A DNA stretch of 41,648 bases from Thermodesulfobacteriota bacterium (GCA_035559815.1 DATMAT010000070.1:1-41648), one strand, 5' to 3'; numbered from the stretch's first letter, positions 34,533 to 41,648 are shown. Made by a program: numbers and translations. The notes: generated from the letters alone by a model not told the origin.

Positions 34533-35573
34533 ATGTCAAAGAAAAGGGTTGCGGTTTTAGGGGCAAGCGGCTATACCGGGAGTGACCTGCTAAGGTTTCT
34601 TCTTCTTCATCCTAAAGTTGAGGTAGTATACGCAACTGCGGAAAAACATGCCGGAAAAAAGATCTGGGAAGTGCTCCCCCACCTTCGGGGTTTTTATGAC
34701 CTAGAGCTTCAACCTCTTGATACAAGGTTAATTCCTGACGAGGTCGAAGCCGTGTTTGCCGCCCTTCCTCACGGAGCCTCGGCAAAAGTGGTTCAGGAAC
34801 TGGTGGAGAGAGGAAAGAAGGTTGTAGACCTGGGAGCGGATTTCCGGCTCAGTTACCCGGTTTATAAGGAATGGTACGGGGAACACCATTGCCCGGAGCT
34901 TATAAATGAAGCGGTCTACGGGATCACCGAGCTTTTTGAATCCAGGATTGCTAAAGCCAGGCTCGTGGCCAATCCGGGATGCTATCCGGAATCGGCCATC
35001 CTTGGGCTGGCCCCTCTTCTAAAAAATAAATTGATAGAGGCGGACTCAATTATTGTAGACTCAAAATCAGGCGTCTCTGGAGCGGGGAGGTCGCCAGAAC
35101 TCGGCCTTCATTTCTGCGAGGTGAACGAGGGTGTTAAGGCATATAAGGTGGGAGAACATCGCCATACGCCGGAGATCGAGGAGGTGCTTTCGAGCTATTC
35201 CGGGCTGGATGTAAAAGTTTCATTCACCCCTCATCTAATTCCTATGGACAGGGGAATACTCTCGACAATTTACGTGAGGCTGAAAGAGGAAATAAAAACC
35301 GGAGAGCTTCTTCATTTGTATGGCCGCTTCTATGAAGACAAAAAATTCGTTAGAATCACACCGGAAAAAACCTATCCATCCACGAATGATGTCAGAGGCT
35401 CAAACTTCTGCGATATCGGAATGAGGGCAAATCCAAGGAACAAGACTGCGGTCGTAATCTCCGTCCTCGACAACCTGGTAAAGGGCGCCTCCGGCCAGGC
35501 TATTCAGAATATGAACGTCATGATGGGGTTTGACGAGTCTCTCGGCCTGGACATGCCTCCGGTGTTTCCTTAG
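34533..35573 (+). CDS. argC: N-acetyl-gamma-glutamyl-phosphate reductase
   Basis: ArgC reduces N-acetylglutamyl phosphate to the semialdehyde with NADPH, third step of arginine synthesis. The 346 residues include GASGYTGSDLLRFL (10-23), FAALPHGAS, LGADFRL and the catalytic Cys150 in NPGCYPESA, with FTPHLIPMDRGILSTIY later. GAGGT lies four to five bases before ATG 34533. No other arg gene is nearby. The 3' end overlaps the edge of a GST gene remnant on the other strand. Confidence 0.94.
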   Translation: MSKKRVAVLGASGYTGSDLLRFLLLHPKVEVVYATAEKHAGKKIWEVLPHLRGFYDLELQPLDTRLIPDEVEAVFAALPHGASAKVVQELVERGKKVVDLGADFRLSYPVYKEWYGEHHCPELINEAVYGITELFESRIAKARLVANPGCYPESAILGLAPLLKNKLIEADSIIVDSKSGVSGAGRSPELGLHFCEVNEGVKAYKVGEHRHTPEIEEVLSSYSGLDVKVSFTPHLIPMDRGILSTIYVRLKEEIKTGELLHLYGRFYEDKKFVRITPEKTYPSTNDVRGSNFCDIGMRANPRNKTAVVISVLDNLVKGASGQAIQNMNVMMGFDESLGLDMPPVFP

Positions 35574-35642
35574 TGTTATCCAGGCGCGAAGCGACCAGGA
35601 TGAGTAATTCTTATTTCCTATTACCAGTGTAAATTGGTTCAT
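35571..35642 (-). pseudogene. Remnant of a glutathione S-transferase N-terminus
   Basis: Read on the minus strand from ATG 35642, the first 24 codons give MNQFTLVIGNKNYSSWSLRA followed by WITL, the hallmark start of a GST family (LxIGNKNYSSWSLRPWL). AAAGGAA lies directly before the ATG. Beyond 35571 the frame runs into antisense argC and no longer resembles GST. The gene therefore appears cut off at the argC end by a rearrangement. Confidence 0.65.
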
Positions 35643-35773
35643 TTCCTTTTCCCCCATTCATTCATACTCCCACACCTCCATACGCCCATACCCCCACACT
35701 CCCATACTCCCTTATTTCATCTTTTCACAACACGGCCGTCGATTGCAGCTAGCTTACCCCCCCCTATTTTGTT
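35643..35773. other. C-rich CCCATAC repeat tract
   Basis: From about 35651 to 35715 the sequence is a tract of CCCATAC/CTCCCATA-type units. No gene is seen here; it separates the GST remnant from the RAYT remnant. Confidence 0.5.
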
Positions 35774-36366
35774 CTAGGTATCGTGATGATTCTTTTTCTT
35801 CTTTAGAAAAACAGTGGGGTTATCTTCATCAAAATCCCATTTAAGAGGATTATTACGTATATATTCCCTGATTTTTCGTAGCGATTCTTCATCTCGGATT
35901 ACATGGTCATGAAATCTTGATTGCCAGGAAAAACGGATTTTTAGCATCCTATTATTTCATAGGTGCATCTTCCTTTAAACCAGCGAATTATCTTGAATAA
36001 CGAGCGTTCTGACAGCATTGGATTCTGTCTAATTGTAGAGACGGGATTAATCCCGTCTCTACAATTAGTTGCATCTTTATCATTTCGTTTTTCAATTGTT
36101 ACAATCCCATGAACATGATTTGGCATAATCACAAATTCATCTAATTTAACATTATGAAATTGCCGAGGGATTTCTAGCCAATATTGCATGACCATTTCTC
36201 CAATTTTAGATAATTCCATTTTCCCAACTGCGATCTCACCAAATACACATTCCCGATTTTTCGTACAAATCGTCACGAAATAATGACCAAAAGAGGAATA
36301 ATCCCATTCCTTTAATCGGGTGGATTCGGTACGGTATTTGCCTTTGTATAAACCTGTGTCAGACAT
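35774..36366 (-). pseudogene. REP-associated tyrosine transposase (RAYT), frameshifted
   Basis: The first 141 codons (36366 down to 35941) encode a Y1/HUH transposase start: GLYKGKYRTESTRLKEWDY, VTICTKNRECVFGEI and MPNHVHGIV with the HUH pair H84/H86. The frame then stops at TAA (35941-35943), but another frame continues the family's C-terminus from about 35950 to the TAG at 35774-35776: RFSWQSRFHDHVIRDEES, then REYIRNNPLKWDFDE and a Lys-rich tail. A one- or two-base indel near 35944-35955 must separate them. A 40-bp perfect palindrome lies inside the gene at 36029-36068. RAYTs process palindromic REP elements. It is six bases downstream of the cysteine desulfurase gene. Confidence 0.8.
36029..36068. 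repeat. 40-bp perfect palindrome inside the RAYT gene
   Basis: The arms meet at 36048/36049; the inner part is GAGACGGGATTAATCCCGTC and the ends are CTAATTGTA and TACAATTAG. It covers codons for about residues 100-113 of the transposase, a region that varies in length in the family. Confidence 0.9.
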
Positions 36367-36372
36367 TGTTTC

Positions 36373-37566
36373 TCAGGAGACGCCATGAATGGCGTCTCTA
36401 CGAATCGTTCTTATTCTTTGCACAATGTTGGGCAAAACATTTATTACCCGATCTACATCCTCCTTCTTCGTAAATCTTCCCAGGCTGAACCGGAGGGATG
36501 AAACAGCTTCTTCCCTGGTCAGTCCCATAGCCAGGAGCACATGCGAGGGCTCGACGTTTCCCTCGGAACAGGCGGAACCGGTCGACACTGCAATTCCTTC
36601 GAGGTCGAGATTCATTACCAGCGAGTCACCCTCTGCTCCATCAAAACTCAAGTTGAGTGTATTGGAGAGCCTTTTTTCCGGATGGCCGTTCAGTTTAACC
36701 CCATCTATCCTCTCCATGATTCCTCTGCAGAGTTCATCTCTCAAGCTTTTTATTCGGTATTCCGACTCCTGACTCCTGACTTCTTCTTTTGCAATCTCGC
36801 AAGCTTTTCCCAGTCCTACAATCCCGGCCACGTTCTCTGTTCCAGAACGTCTTCCTCTCTCCTGCCCGCCTCCGTGGATTATTGGCTTTAGGAACAGGCC
36901 ATGGCGTGTTCCTACATTGGTTCCTATGTAAGTAGCACCCACGCCTTTCGGCCCGTATAGCTTGTGGCCGGAAATGGAAAGAAGGTCAACAGGGATATTC
37001 TTCAAATCTATCTCCATCTTTCCTGCTGCCTGAACGGCGTCGGTGTGGAGGATAACTCCTTTCTCTTTAACTATCTCGGCAATCTCTTTAATCGGCATGA
37101 TTACCCCGGTTTCGTTGTTGGCAGACATGACGGAGACCAGAATGGTTTGGTCGGTTATGGCGTCTCTAAGCTCATCTAAATTTATAAGTCCATCTTTATC
37201 GACGCTCAGGTATGTGACTTTAAACCCTTGGTCTTCGAGGAATCGGAAGGTTTCGATCACCGAGGCGTGTTCTACCTGGGTGGTGATTAAATGATTTCCT
37301 TTCTCCCTTAAACCAATTGCCACGCCCTTTATGGCGAAATTGTTGCTTTCACTTCCGCAGGAGGTGAAAACGATCTCCTTGGGTCGAGCTCCGAGGAGTT
37401 CTGCAACCTGTTCTCTGGAGTTGTCGAGTGCGGCTTTACCTCGACTTCCGAAGGAATGAATGCTCGAAGGATTGCCATATTCCTCTTTGAGGTAAGGAAT
37501 CATTGCCTCAAAAACCCGAGGGTCGACAGGAGTTGTTGCATTGTAGTCTAGATATATTTTTTTCAT
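36373..37566 (-). CDS. Cysteine desulfurase (NifS/IscS type)
   Basis: The 397-residue PLP enzyme takes sulfur from cysteine for Fe-S clusters and tRNA thiolation. It has YLDYNATTPVD (5-15), the PLP Lys202 in SISGHKLYGPKG and the catalytic Cys333 in STGSACSEGNVEPSHVL. The short, well-placed SACSEG loop fits class I NifS/IscS. Three regions look like repeat-derived insertions: residues 217-225 (NVGTRHGLF) come from a palindrome, about 263-274 (VRSQESEYRIKS) from a GAGTCAGGAGTCAG-like repeat, and the last residues (DAIHGVS) from another palindrome. All lie outside the catalytic motifs, so activity may persist. The partner scaffold gene iscU is absent; cysE lies upstream on the same strand. Confidence 0.9.
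   Translation of the reverse strand: MKKIYLDYNATTPVDPRVFEAMIPYLKEEYGNPSSIHSFGSRGKAALDNSREQVAELLGARPKEIVFTSCGSESNNFAIKGVAIGLREKGNHLITTQVEHASVIETFRFLEDQGFKVTYLSVDKDGLINLDELRDAITDQTILVSVMSANNETGVIMPIKEIAEIVKEKGVILHTDAVQAAGKMEIDLKNIPVDLLSISGHKLYGPKGVGATYIGTNVGTRHGLFLKPIIHGGGQERGRRSGTENVAGIVGLGKACEIAKEEVRSQESEYRIKSLRDELCRGIMERIDGVKLNGHPEKRLSNTLNLSFDGAEGDSLVMNLDLEGIAVSTGSACSEGNVEPSHVLLAMGLTREEAVSSLRFSLGRFTKKEDVDRVINVLPNIVQRIRTIRRDAIHGVS
36377..36398. repeat. Palindrome at the desulfurase 3' end
   Basis: GAGACGCCAT and ATGGCGTCTC are perfect 10-bp inverted arms with a 2-base centre, followed by TAC. They encode the last residues of the desulfurase. Confidence 0.8.
36889..36914. repeat. Palindrome inside the desulfurase gene
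   Basis: TAGGAACAGGCC and GGCGTGTTCCTA flank a CCATGG core (overlapping), one mismatched pair in 26 bp. It coincides with codons 218-226 of the desulfurase, an in-frame extra loop. Confidence 0.85.
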
Positions 37567-37963
37567 GGTTTTTTAGATTTTCGAGCGAAGCCAGGTATGT
37601 AATATAGTCTAAATAAGAGATTTCATTTTGGTTAATGTTATAACCTAGTTAGCAGGTTTCTAATATAGTCCTAAATTGCAGGTCCTACTGAATATCTATT
37701 CAGTCCCAACGATGTTCCAGTTACGTCGTATTTAGTATTTAGCGGATAACTACATCCGCTCATCCTGAGTTTATCGAAGGATGAAGTATTCTTATTCTCC
37801 ATGAGAGACGTTCTTCGACAGGCTCAGAACGAGCGGGTTCTTTTAACAGATTGAAAGAGTTTTGTAGCCTCTTCATGGATAAGCTTGTAACTAATTGAGT
37901 TTTACCATACTTCAAAGAGAATCATGACCCGTGATACTGGATCTTTTTACGATTTTCGTATTA
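37567..37963. other. Intergenic region with inverted dispersed repeat
   Basis: No gene is seen between cysE and the desulfurase. CCGCTCATCCTGAG (37756-37769) and CTCAGAACGAGCGG (37823-37836) are inverted arms of an about 80-bp element containing TTATCGAAGGATGA and TTCTTCGACAGGC. TAATATAGTC occurs twice (near 37592 and 37661). Confidence 0.5.
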
Positions 37964-38650
37964 TTACTTTGTCTTTACCACTTTGAGGACTTTATTCTCT
38001 TGTTTGGTTTTTTCCAACTCGGACTCCAAAGAATTAATCCGCTTCTCTAGTTCCTTCATCTGGTCGGCCAGGGATTGGATAGCGCGTTCTTCGGGGTCGG
38101 GAAGCTTGTTGTGCTCAAGGCCGGGGTAAACTTCCCTCAAGGCAGTCTTTCCTGGGACACCTACCACGGTTGAGTTAGGCGGGACATCAGTAATTACCAC
38201 AGAATTAGCTCCTACTTTGCTGTTGGCCCCAACAGTTAACGGGCCCAGAATCTTCGCCCCCGCTCCGATCGTAACGTTGTTTTCAATGGTCGGATGCCTC
38301 TTTCCCCTGGTAAAACTGGTTCCGCCCAGAGTAACCCCGTGATAGATGGTTACGTTATCTCCTATTTCGGAAGTCTCTCCAATCACCACGCCCATGCCGT
38401 GGTCGATGAAAAAGCTCTTTCCGATCTTGGCCCCGGGATGAATCTCGATTCCGGTAAGGGCGCGAGAAATATGAGACAGCACCCTTGCTAGAAATTCCAA
38501 ATGGTTATTCCATAGCCAGTGGGACATACGGTGAAGGACTATGGCGTGGAAACCGGGGTAGGCAAATATGACTTCGAGGGAGCTTCTTGCGGCTGGGTCT
38601 CTCTCGAATACAGCATTAAAGTCTGATTTGACTTCATCCAGAATTCCCAT
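37964..38650 (-). CDS. cysE: Serine O-acetyltransferase
   Basis: CysE acetylates serine with acetyl-CoA, first step of cysteine synthesis. The 228-residue protein has a helical N-terminus ([21 protein letters not shown]), then the left-handed beta-helix hexapeptide domain with [30 protein letters not shown] and [16 protein letters not shown], whose His residues are catalytic. Residues about 183-222 add a Glu/Lys coiled coil, longer than in short EpsC-type enzymes. It lies upstream of the cysteine desulfurase on the same strand, although a 397-base repeat-rich gap separates them. Confidence 0.93.
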   Translation of the reverse strand: MGILDEVKSDFNAVFERDPAARSSLEVIFAYPGFHAIVLHRMSHWLWNNHLEFLARVLSHISRALTGIEIHPGAKIGKSFFIDHGMGVVIGETSEIGDNVTIYHGVTLGGTSFTRGKRHPTIENNVTIGAGAKILGPLTVGANSKVGANSVVITDVPPNSTVVGVPGKTALREVYPGLEHNKLPDPEERAIQSLADQMKELEKRINSLESELEKTKQENKVLKVVKTK

Positions 38651-38712
38651 GCTTTTTATTCTAACTCCGAATAACTAAAAAACAAAGAAACCGGTCAAAA
38701 GGTCTATTTAAA

Positions 38713-39396
38713 CTATTTTATATCGGGTTTATTGGTTACAATTCCATCTACCCCGATCTCCTTTAACCTTTCCGCCCTTTTTTGATTGTCAACGACCCAG
38801 GTAAAAAGGAACATGCCGTTCCGGTGAACCCTTTCCACAAGGCCCTTGGTGACCAGATAATGAAACGGGGCGATAATATTCACCAGGGATTCTTTTCCGT
38901 TTCCCACGGCATTAAAAGGGAGAAGAGAGATAAGTCCGGTGGATACCCTAGGTTCAAGCGCCTTTACGTTTTTAACCAATTTGCTATGATAAGAGACTAT
39001 AACCACGTCTTGAAACAAGTCATTTTCTCTTATTAGATTAACAATCTTTTCCTCGGTTCCTCCTTCTTTTAGCTCAACTACAAACCTTGTTTTCCCTTTA
39101 CCGAAATCAATTACTTCCTCGAAGGTGGGAATCTTCTCTCCCTTTCCAGCGTCCAGTTTCTTCAGTTGACCGAGCGTCATTTCTCTTACCAGGCCGGTTC
39201 CATCGGTTGTCCTGTCCACCTTTTTATCATGTATGACTATCAAATGTCCATCCGAAGACAGCCTTATATCAAACTCGATTAAATCGGCTCCCATATCCAG
39301 TGCCCGCCGGAAAGAACGAAGGGTGTTTTCAGGCTCGTATGCACTCGCACCGCGATGGGCAATTTTATAGAAATGGCGTTTTTGGCTATTTTGCAT
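38713..39396 (-). CDS. Glycerophosphodiester phosphodiesterase
   Basis: The 227-residue GDPD-family TIM barrel releases glycerol-3-phosphate from glycerophosphodiesters. It has IAHRGASAYEPENT (12-25), the metal-binding FDIRLSSDGHLIVIHD (42-57) and FTWVVDNQ plus GVDGIVTNKPD at the end. There is no signal peptide, so it is UgpQ-like and cytoplasmic. It lies 62 bases upstream of cysE on the same strand and is divergent from the UbiA-type gene. Confidence 0.9.
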   Translation of the reverse strand: MQNSQKRHFYKIAHRGASAYEPENTLRSFRRALDMGADLIEFDIRLSSDGHLIVIHDKKVDRTTDGTGLVREMTLGQLKKLDAGKGEKIPTFEEVIDFGKGKTRFVVELKEGGTEEKIVNLIRENDLFQDVVIVSYHSKLVKNVKALEPRVSTGLISLLPFNAVGNGKESLVNIIAPFHYLVTKGLVERVHRNGMFLFTWVVDNQKRAERLKEIGVDGIVTNKPDIK

Positions 39397-39454
39397 AAGG
39401 TTAATATACCTGAGCTACACGAGTCTCGTTGCAATATACTTGGGAAACTGTAGA

Positions 39455-40348
39455 ATGATAACCCAAATGAATATTCCGTTAAAGGATTTCTTTTATCTCA
39501 TTAGACCTGCTCAATGGGTTAAAAACCTGTTGATTTTTGCCCCTCCTCTATTTGGCGGCGTGCTCTTCACCCATCATGAGGTATTCTTAAAGATGATCCA
39601 TGCTTTTTTTGCCTTTTCTTTTGCCTCCTCTGCTGGGTATATAATTAACGACTTGTTCGACAAGGAGGCTGACAGCCTCCATCCGCAGAAGAAAAATCGC
39701 CCCATAGCATCGGGAAGGGTAACCGAGTCTCAGGCATATCTCCTGATTTTTATAACCCTGGCCATATCTATCGGGCTTTCCTTGAAGTTCGGCCAATATT
39801 TCATTCTGATAATAGCTCTTTACCTGATACTCGACGTTGCCTACTCCTATTTTCTCCAACATATCCTCATCGTCGATGCATTTTGTATAGCTCTCGGGTT
39901 TGTATTCAGGATTGAAGCGGGGGGTGTGGCCTCCAAGGTGCAGATTTCCATCTGGCTTCTTTTGGTAACCTTTCTTCTTTCTCTGCTACTGGCATTCGGC
40001 AAGAGGCGTTTTGAGCTGGCGTCATTTGACAACTCAACCTCCCATCGGAAGGTGCTGGCGAAATATACGGTGAACTTTCTTGACACTACCCTGGCCATAT
40101 TTTCCACTACGGCCATCGTGGCGTATTCGATATATGTGGTGGATAGAGGCCTGAGAGGAATAATAGTGACGGTGCCCTTTGTTATCTACGGGGTTCTCCG
40201 CTATATGTATCTGGTGCAAACGAACGCAAACGGCGACCCGACCGATGCCCTGCTCAAAGATAAAGGGCTCTTCATATGTGTATTTCTCTGGGTTGTGGTA
40301 ACGGCCATTATTATCCACCTTAACGATATCATGCGGTTTCTAAAATAA
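39455..40348 (+). CDS. UbiA-family prenyltransferase (decaprenyl-phosphate phosphoribosyltransferase-like)
   Basis: The protein (298 residues from ATG 39455; TTG 39440 and ATG 39467 are alternatives) has about nine hydrophobic helices. It opens with FFYLIRPAQWVKNLLIFAPP, then the first Asp-rich motif NDLFDKEADSLHPQKKNRPI, a variant typical of the DPPR-synthase branch (Rv3806c) that attaches phosphoribose to polyprenyl phosphate, rather than of quinone-ring prenyltransferases. The second Asp-rich region is DVAYSYFLQHILIVD. In mycobacteria this feeds arabinan synthesis; the epimerase partners DprE1/2 are not here. Branch assignment is by motif resemblance. Confidence 0.75.
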   Translation: MITQMNIPLKDFFYLIRPAQWVKNLLIFAPPLFGGVLFTHHEVFLKMIHAFFAFSFASSAGYIINDLFDKEADSLHPQKKNRPIASGRVTESQAYLLIFITLAISIGLSLKFGQYFILIIALYLILDVAYSYFLQHILIVDAFCIALGFVFRIEAGGVASKVQISIWLLLVTFLLSLLLAFGKRRFELASFDNSTSHRKVLAKYTVNFLDTTLAIFSTTAIVAYSIYVVDRGLRGIIVTVPFVIYGVLRYMYLVQTNANGDPTDALLKDKGLFICVFLWVVVTAIIIHLNDIMRFLK

Positions 40349-40659
40349 ATTAGGTCTTGACGGTATCAATACATCTGAAGATTCATTTATTCCAGGTTCA
40401 TCCTCTCGAAAACTGAGAACCGAAACACCTACCAGTTAACATTCCAGCGAAGCCTATCCCCGCGTGCGCAGGGAAGGGCAATATCACATGTCGTCATTTT
40501 CGTGGAAGCGGGAATCCAGTTTTAAAAAATGGATCCCCGATTAATATGTTCGGGGATGACAAAAAATATGGATACCCGATATAGTTTGTTCCCGCATGTC
40601 ATAAGCGGTGAGTATTCGGCTATAGCAGTTGGGAGAGTTGCCCAATTATACACTGTTAC
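40349..40659. other. Intergenic region with dispersed repeats
   Basis: No gene is seen. The stretch contains TATCCCCGCGTGCGCAGGGA at about 40455 and the cruciform repeat at 40493-40560. Confidence 0.5.
40493..40560. repeat. Cruciform repeat of the GTCAT...ATGAC type
   Basis: GTCAT (40493-40497) pairs with ATGAC (40556-40560) and GGGAATCCA (40510-40518) with TGGATCCCC (40530-40538). This is like the GCGGGAATCCAG repeats widespread in proteobacterial intergenic regions. Confidence 0.7.
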
Positions 40660-41424
40660 CTACCGGAACAGGTCGTCATCGGGTTTTCTGATGAGCTCCC
40701 CTGCCCCTTTGCCCCCTCTCTCGAATGCGTAGCCTCTTACTACGACCACCGGGACGGAATCGTTTTTACCCATGACCAACCCGGCGGCCCCGGCGATTTC
40801 GTCGGCAACGGCAATGAGAGTGGCTTTGAGTTCGTAGCCCTTTAAATCGAGCTTCGTTCGGTAGTCTTTTAACGGTTTCATTCCCCAGCATCCGATAGCA
40901 ATCTCTGTAAGCCCGTCGCGCCAGGGTCTTCCTACTGTGTCTGTGATTATAACCGCTACTTCTACACCCAGTTTCTCTTTGAACCCTTCCGCCAGTTTTT
41001 TTGCCGATTGGTCCGGGTCAATTGGTAGAATGGTAACTGTATCTCCACCCGATACATTCGACGCATCGACGCCGGCGTTTGCGCATATTATGCCGTGTTT
41101 CGTCTCGGCTATTAATCTCCCCTTATCCATCTTGACGATCCTTTTCGATTCGGAGAGCACTACTTCTACCATGCGCGCGTCTTTATTCCATTCTTTAGCA
41201 AATTTAATGGCAAATGTAGAAGGTGTTATCTCGCTAAGTTTAACAATTCTGCCCTCTGCCTTTGAGATTATCTTCTGGGCAAAAACTATTATGTCTCCGT
41301 TTACTATGGAAATATCTTGTTTGAAAAAAGCATCGGTCACTATATTAATAAGGTCATCTCCCGGATTTATCTCCGGAATGCCAGGGATGGGAATGATGGA
41401 GATAGTTTGTGGGCGGGAACTCAT
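40660..41424 (-). CDS. cofE: Coenzyme F420-0:L-glutamate ligase
   Basis: CofE adds gamma-linked glutamates to coenzyme F420-0 using GTP. The 254-residue single-domain protein shows IPIPGIPEINPGDDL, VFAQKIISKAEGR, the central TKHGIICANAGVDASN, ITDTVGRPWRDGLTEIAIGC and DEIAGAAGLVMGK, all family signatures. The length fits the archaeal-type short form; the actinobacterial FbiB carries an extra nitroreductase domain that is absent here. No cofC, cofD or cofGH gene is in the window. The start is ATG 41424. It converges with the UbiA-type gene across 311 bases of repeats. Confidence 0.93.
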   Translation of the reverse strand: MSSRPQTISIIPIPGIPEINPGDDLINIVTDAFFKQDISIVNGDIIVFAQKIISKAEGRIVKLSEITPSTFAIKFAKEWNKDARMVEVVLSESKRIVKMDKGRLIAETKHGIICANAGVDASNVSGGDTVTILPIDPDQSAKKLAEGFKEKLGVEVAVIITDTVGRPWRDGLTEIAIGCWGMKPLKDYRTKLDLKGYELKATLIAVADEIAGAAGLVMGKNDSVPVVVVRGYAFERGGKGAGELIRKPDDDLFR

Positions 41425-41515
41425 TGTGATTTTCCGATGTTCATTATAACGGAAGTTTAGGTGTGGGGGAAGAAAACTTTCATTTAGCTAGTCTAAATTA
41501 ATAGAATAAAACACT

Positions 41516-41640
41516 GCTGTCCAAAATAATCAGGTATCAAGAAATCCATCCCCGTAAAACAAGGCTTTTAGACAGATAAAACCTCCTTTTCAAAACCAGG
41601 TTACCCCTCTTTTGTCTGTTTACTCTGCATATGCTGTCCA
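41516..41640 (+). repeat. 120-bp dispersed repeat, copy 2
   Basis: Second copy of the element at 8244-8364, starting GCTGTCCAAAATAAT and ending TGCTGTCCA; the end is again CTGTCCAAA, so the unit is bounded by direct CTGTCC repeats. It runs almost to the window edge, and a further unit may begin there. Confidence 0.75.
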
Positions 41641-41648
41641 AATCACAT

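Noticed and set aside
40450-40475. Possible CRISPR repeat (CCCCGCGTGCGCAGGGA)
   Set aside because: It resembles type I-E repeat cores, but occurs once, with no spaced copies and no cas gene; it is more likely a dispersed repeat.

Overview
The window is about 41.6 kb of bacterial chromosome from a Gram-negative organism: it encodes secreted and periplasmic proteins with cleavable signal peptides, a cytochrome c domain and an RND-free set of ordinary biosynthetic genes. The mix of leucine, arginine, cysteine, cobamide, queuosine and coenzyme F420 genes with methylmalonyl-CoA mutase, a cytochrome c/FTR1 iron permease and many dispersed intergenic repeats would fit an uncultivated deltaproteobacterial-grade lineage (Desulfobacterota, Dadabacteria or a neighbouring phylum). 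That placement is inference only; no rRNA gene is present, and I found no tRNA gene, CRISPR array or intact insertion sequence.

Region by region. 1-3.6 kb is accessory: a frameshifted pentapeptide-repeat channel-like gene, a PUA/EVE-like plus HNH endonuclease gene, and a toxin-first PIN/Phd toxin-antitoxin pair flanked by direct repeats. 3.9-8.2 kb holds leuA, a Ycf46-like AAA+ ATPase, a DUF971 protein and a SIMPL-domain periplasmic protein. 8.2-12.5 kb is a two-gene cyclic-di-GMP module behind a sigma-54-like promoter: a GQDEF-EAL-MshEN protein followed by a GGDEF-(YD)GYP protein, so each has one output domain that looks active and one that looks degenerate. 12.5-12.9 kb carries a decayed DUF559 gene between repeats, then a DASS-family anion transporter. 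14.9-18.3 kb is cobamide salvage and remodelling (cobS, cbiR, cobU, and convergent cobT), with queE upstream of cobT and queC beyond. 20-25.6 kb has a cytochrome c-FTR1 fusion, a RimI-like acetyltransferase, the catalytic subunit of methylmalonyl-CoA mutase (a cobamide user) and a polyprenyl diphosphate synthase. 25.7-29.3 kb has sbcC and a CvpA-like gene. 29.6-34.4 kb is central carbon metabolism (fbp, class I aldolase, pgk, gap). 34.5-41.4 kb has argC, a broken REP-associated transposase (RAYT), a cysteine desulfurase, cysE, a glycerophosphodiesterase, a UbiA-type prenyltransferase and cofE.

The most unusual layer is the repeat landscape. At least seven short near-perfect palindromes, mostly framed by GTAGG...CCTAC or GTAGAG...CTCTAC but with different cores, lie at 7009, 18954, 19002, 30696, 36029, 36377 and 36889. 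One supplies the start codon region of the DUF971 gene, one lies inside the RAYT gene (40 bp, perfect), one encodes the C-terminus of the cysteine desulfurase and another encodes an extra loop in the same enzyme. The only recognisable candidate mobiliser, the RAYT gene, is frameshifted. Other repeat families include a 120-bp element present at 8244 and 41516, a thrice-repeated ATTCGTGGCT motif, C-rich hairpins, and GAAATGACA-type repeats bracketing the toxin-antitoxin pair. Gene remnants (a glutathione S-transferase N-terminus abutting argC, and a DUF559 C-terminus) point to frequent rearrangement at these intergenic sites.
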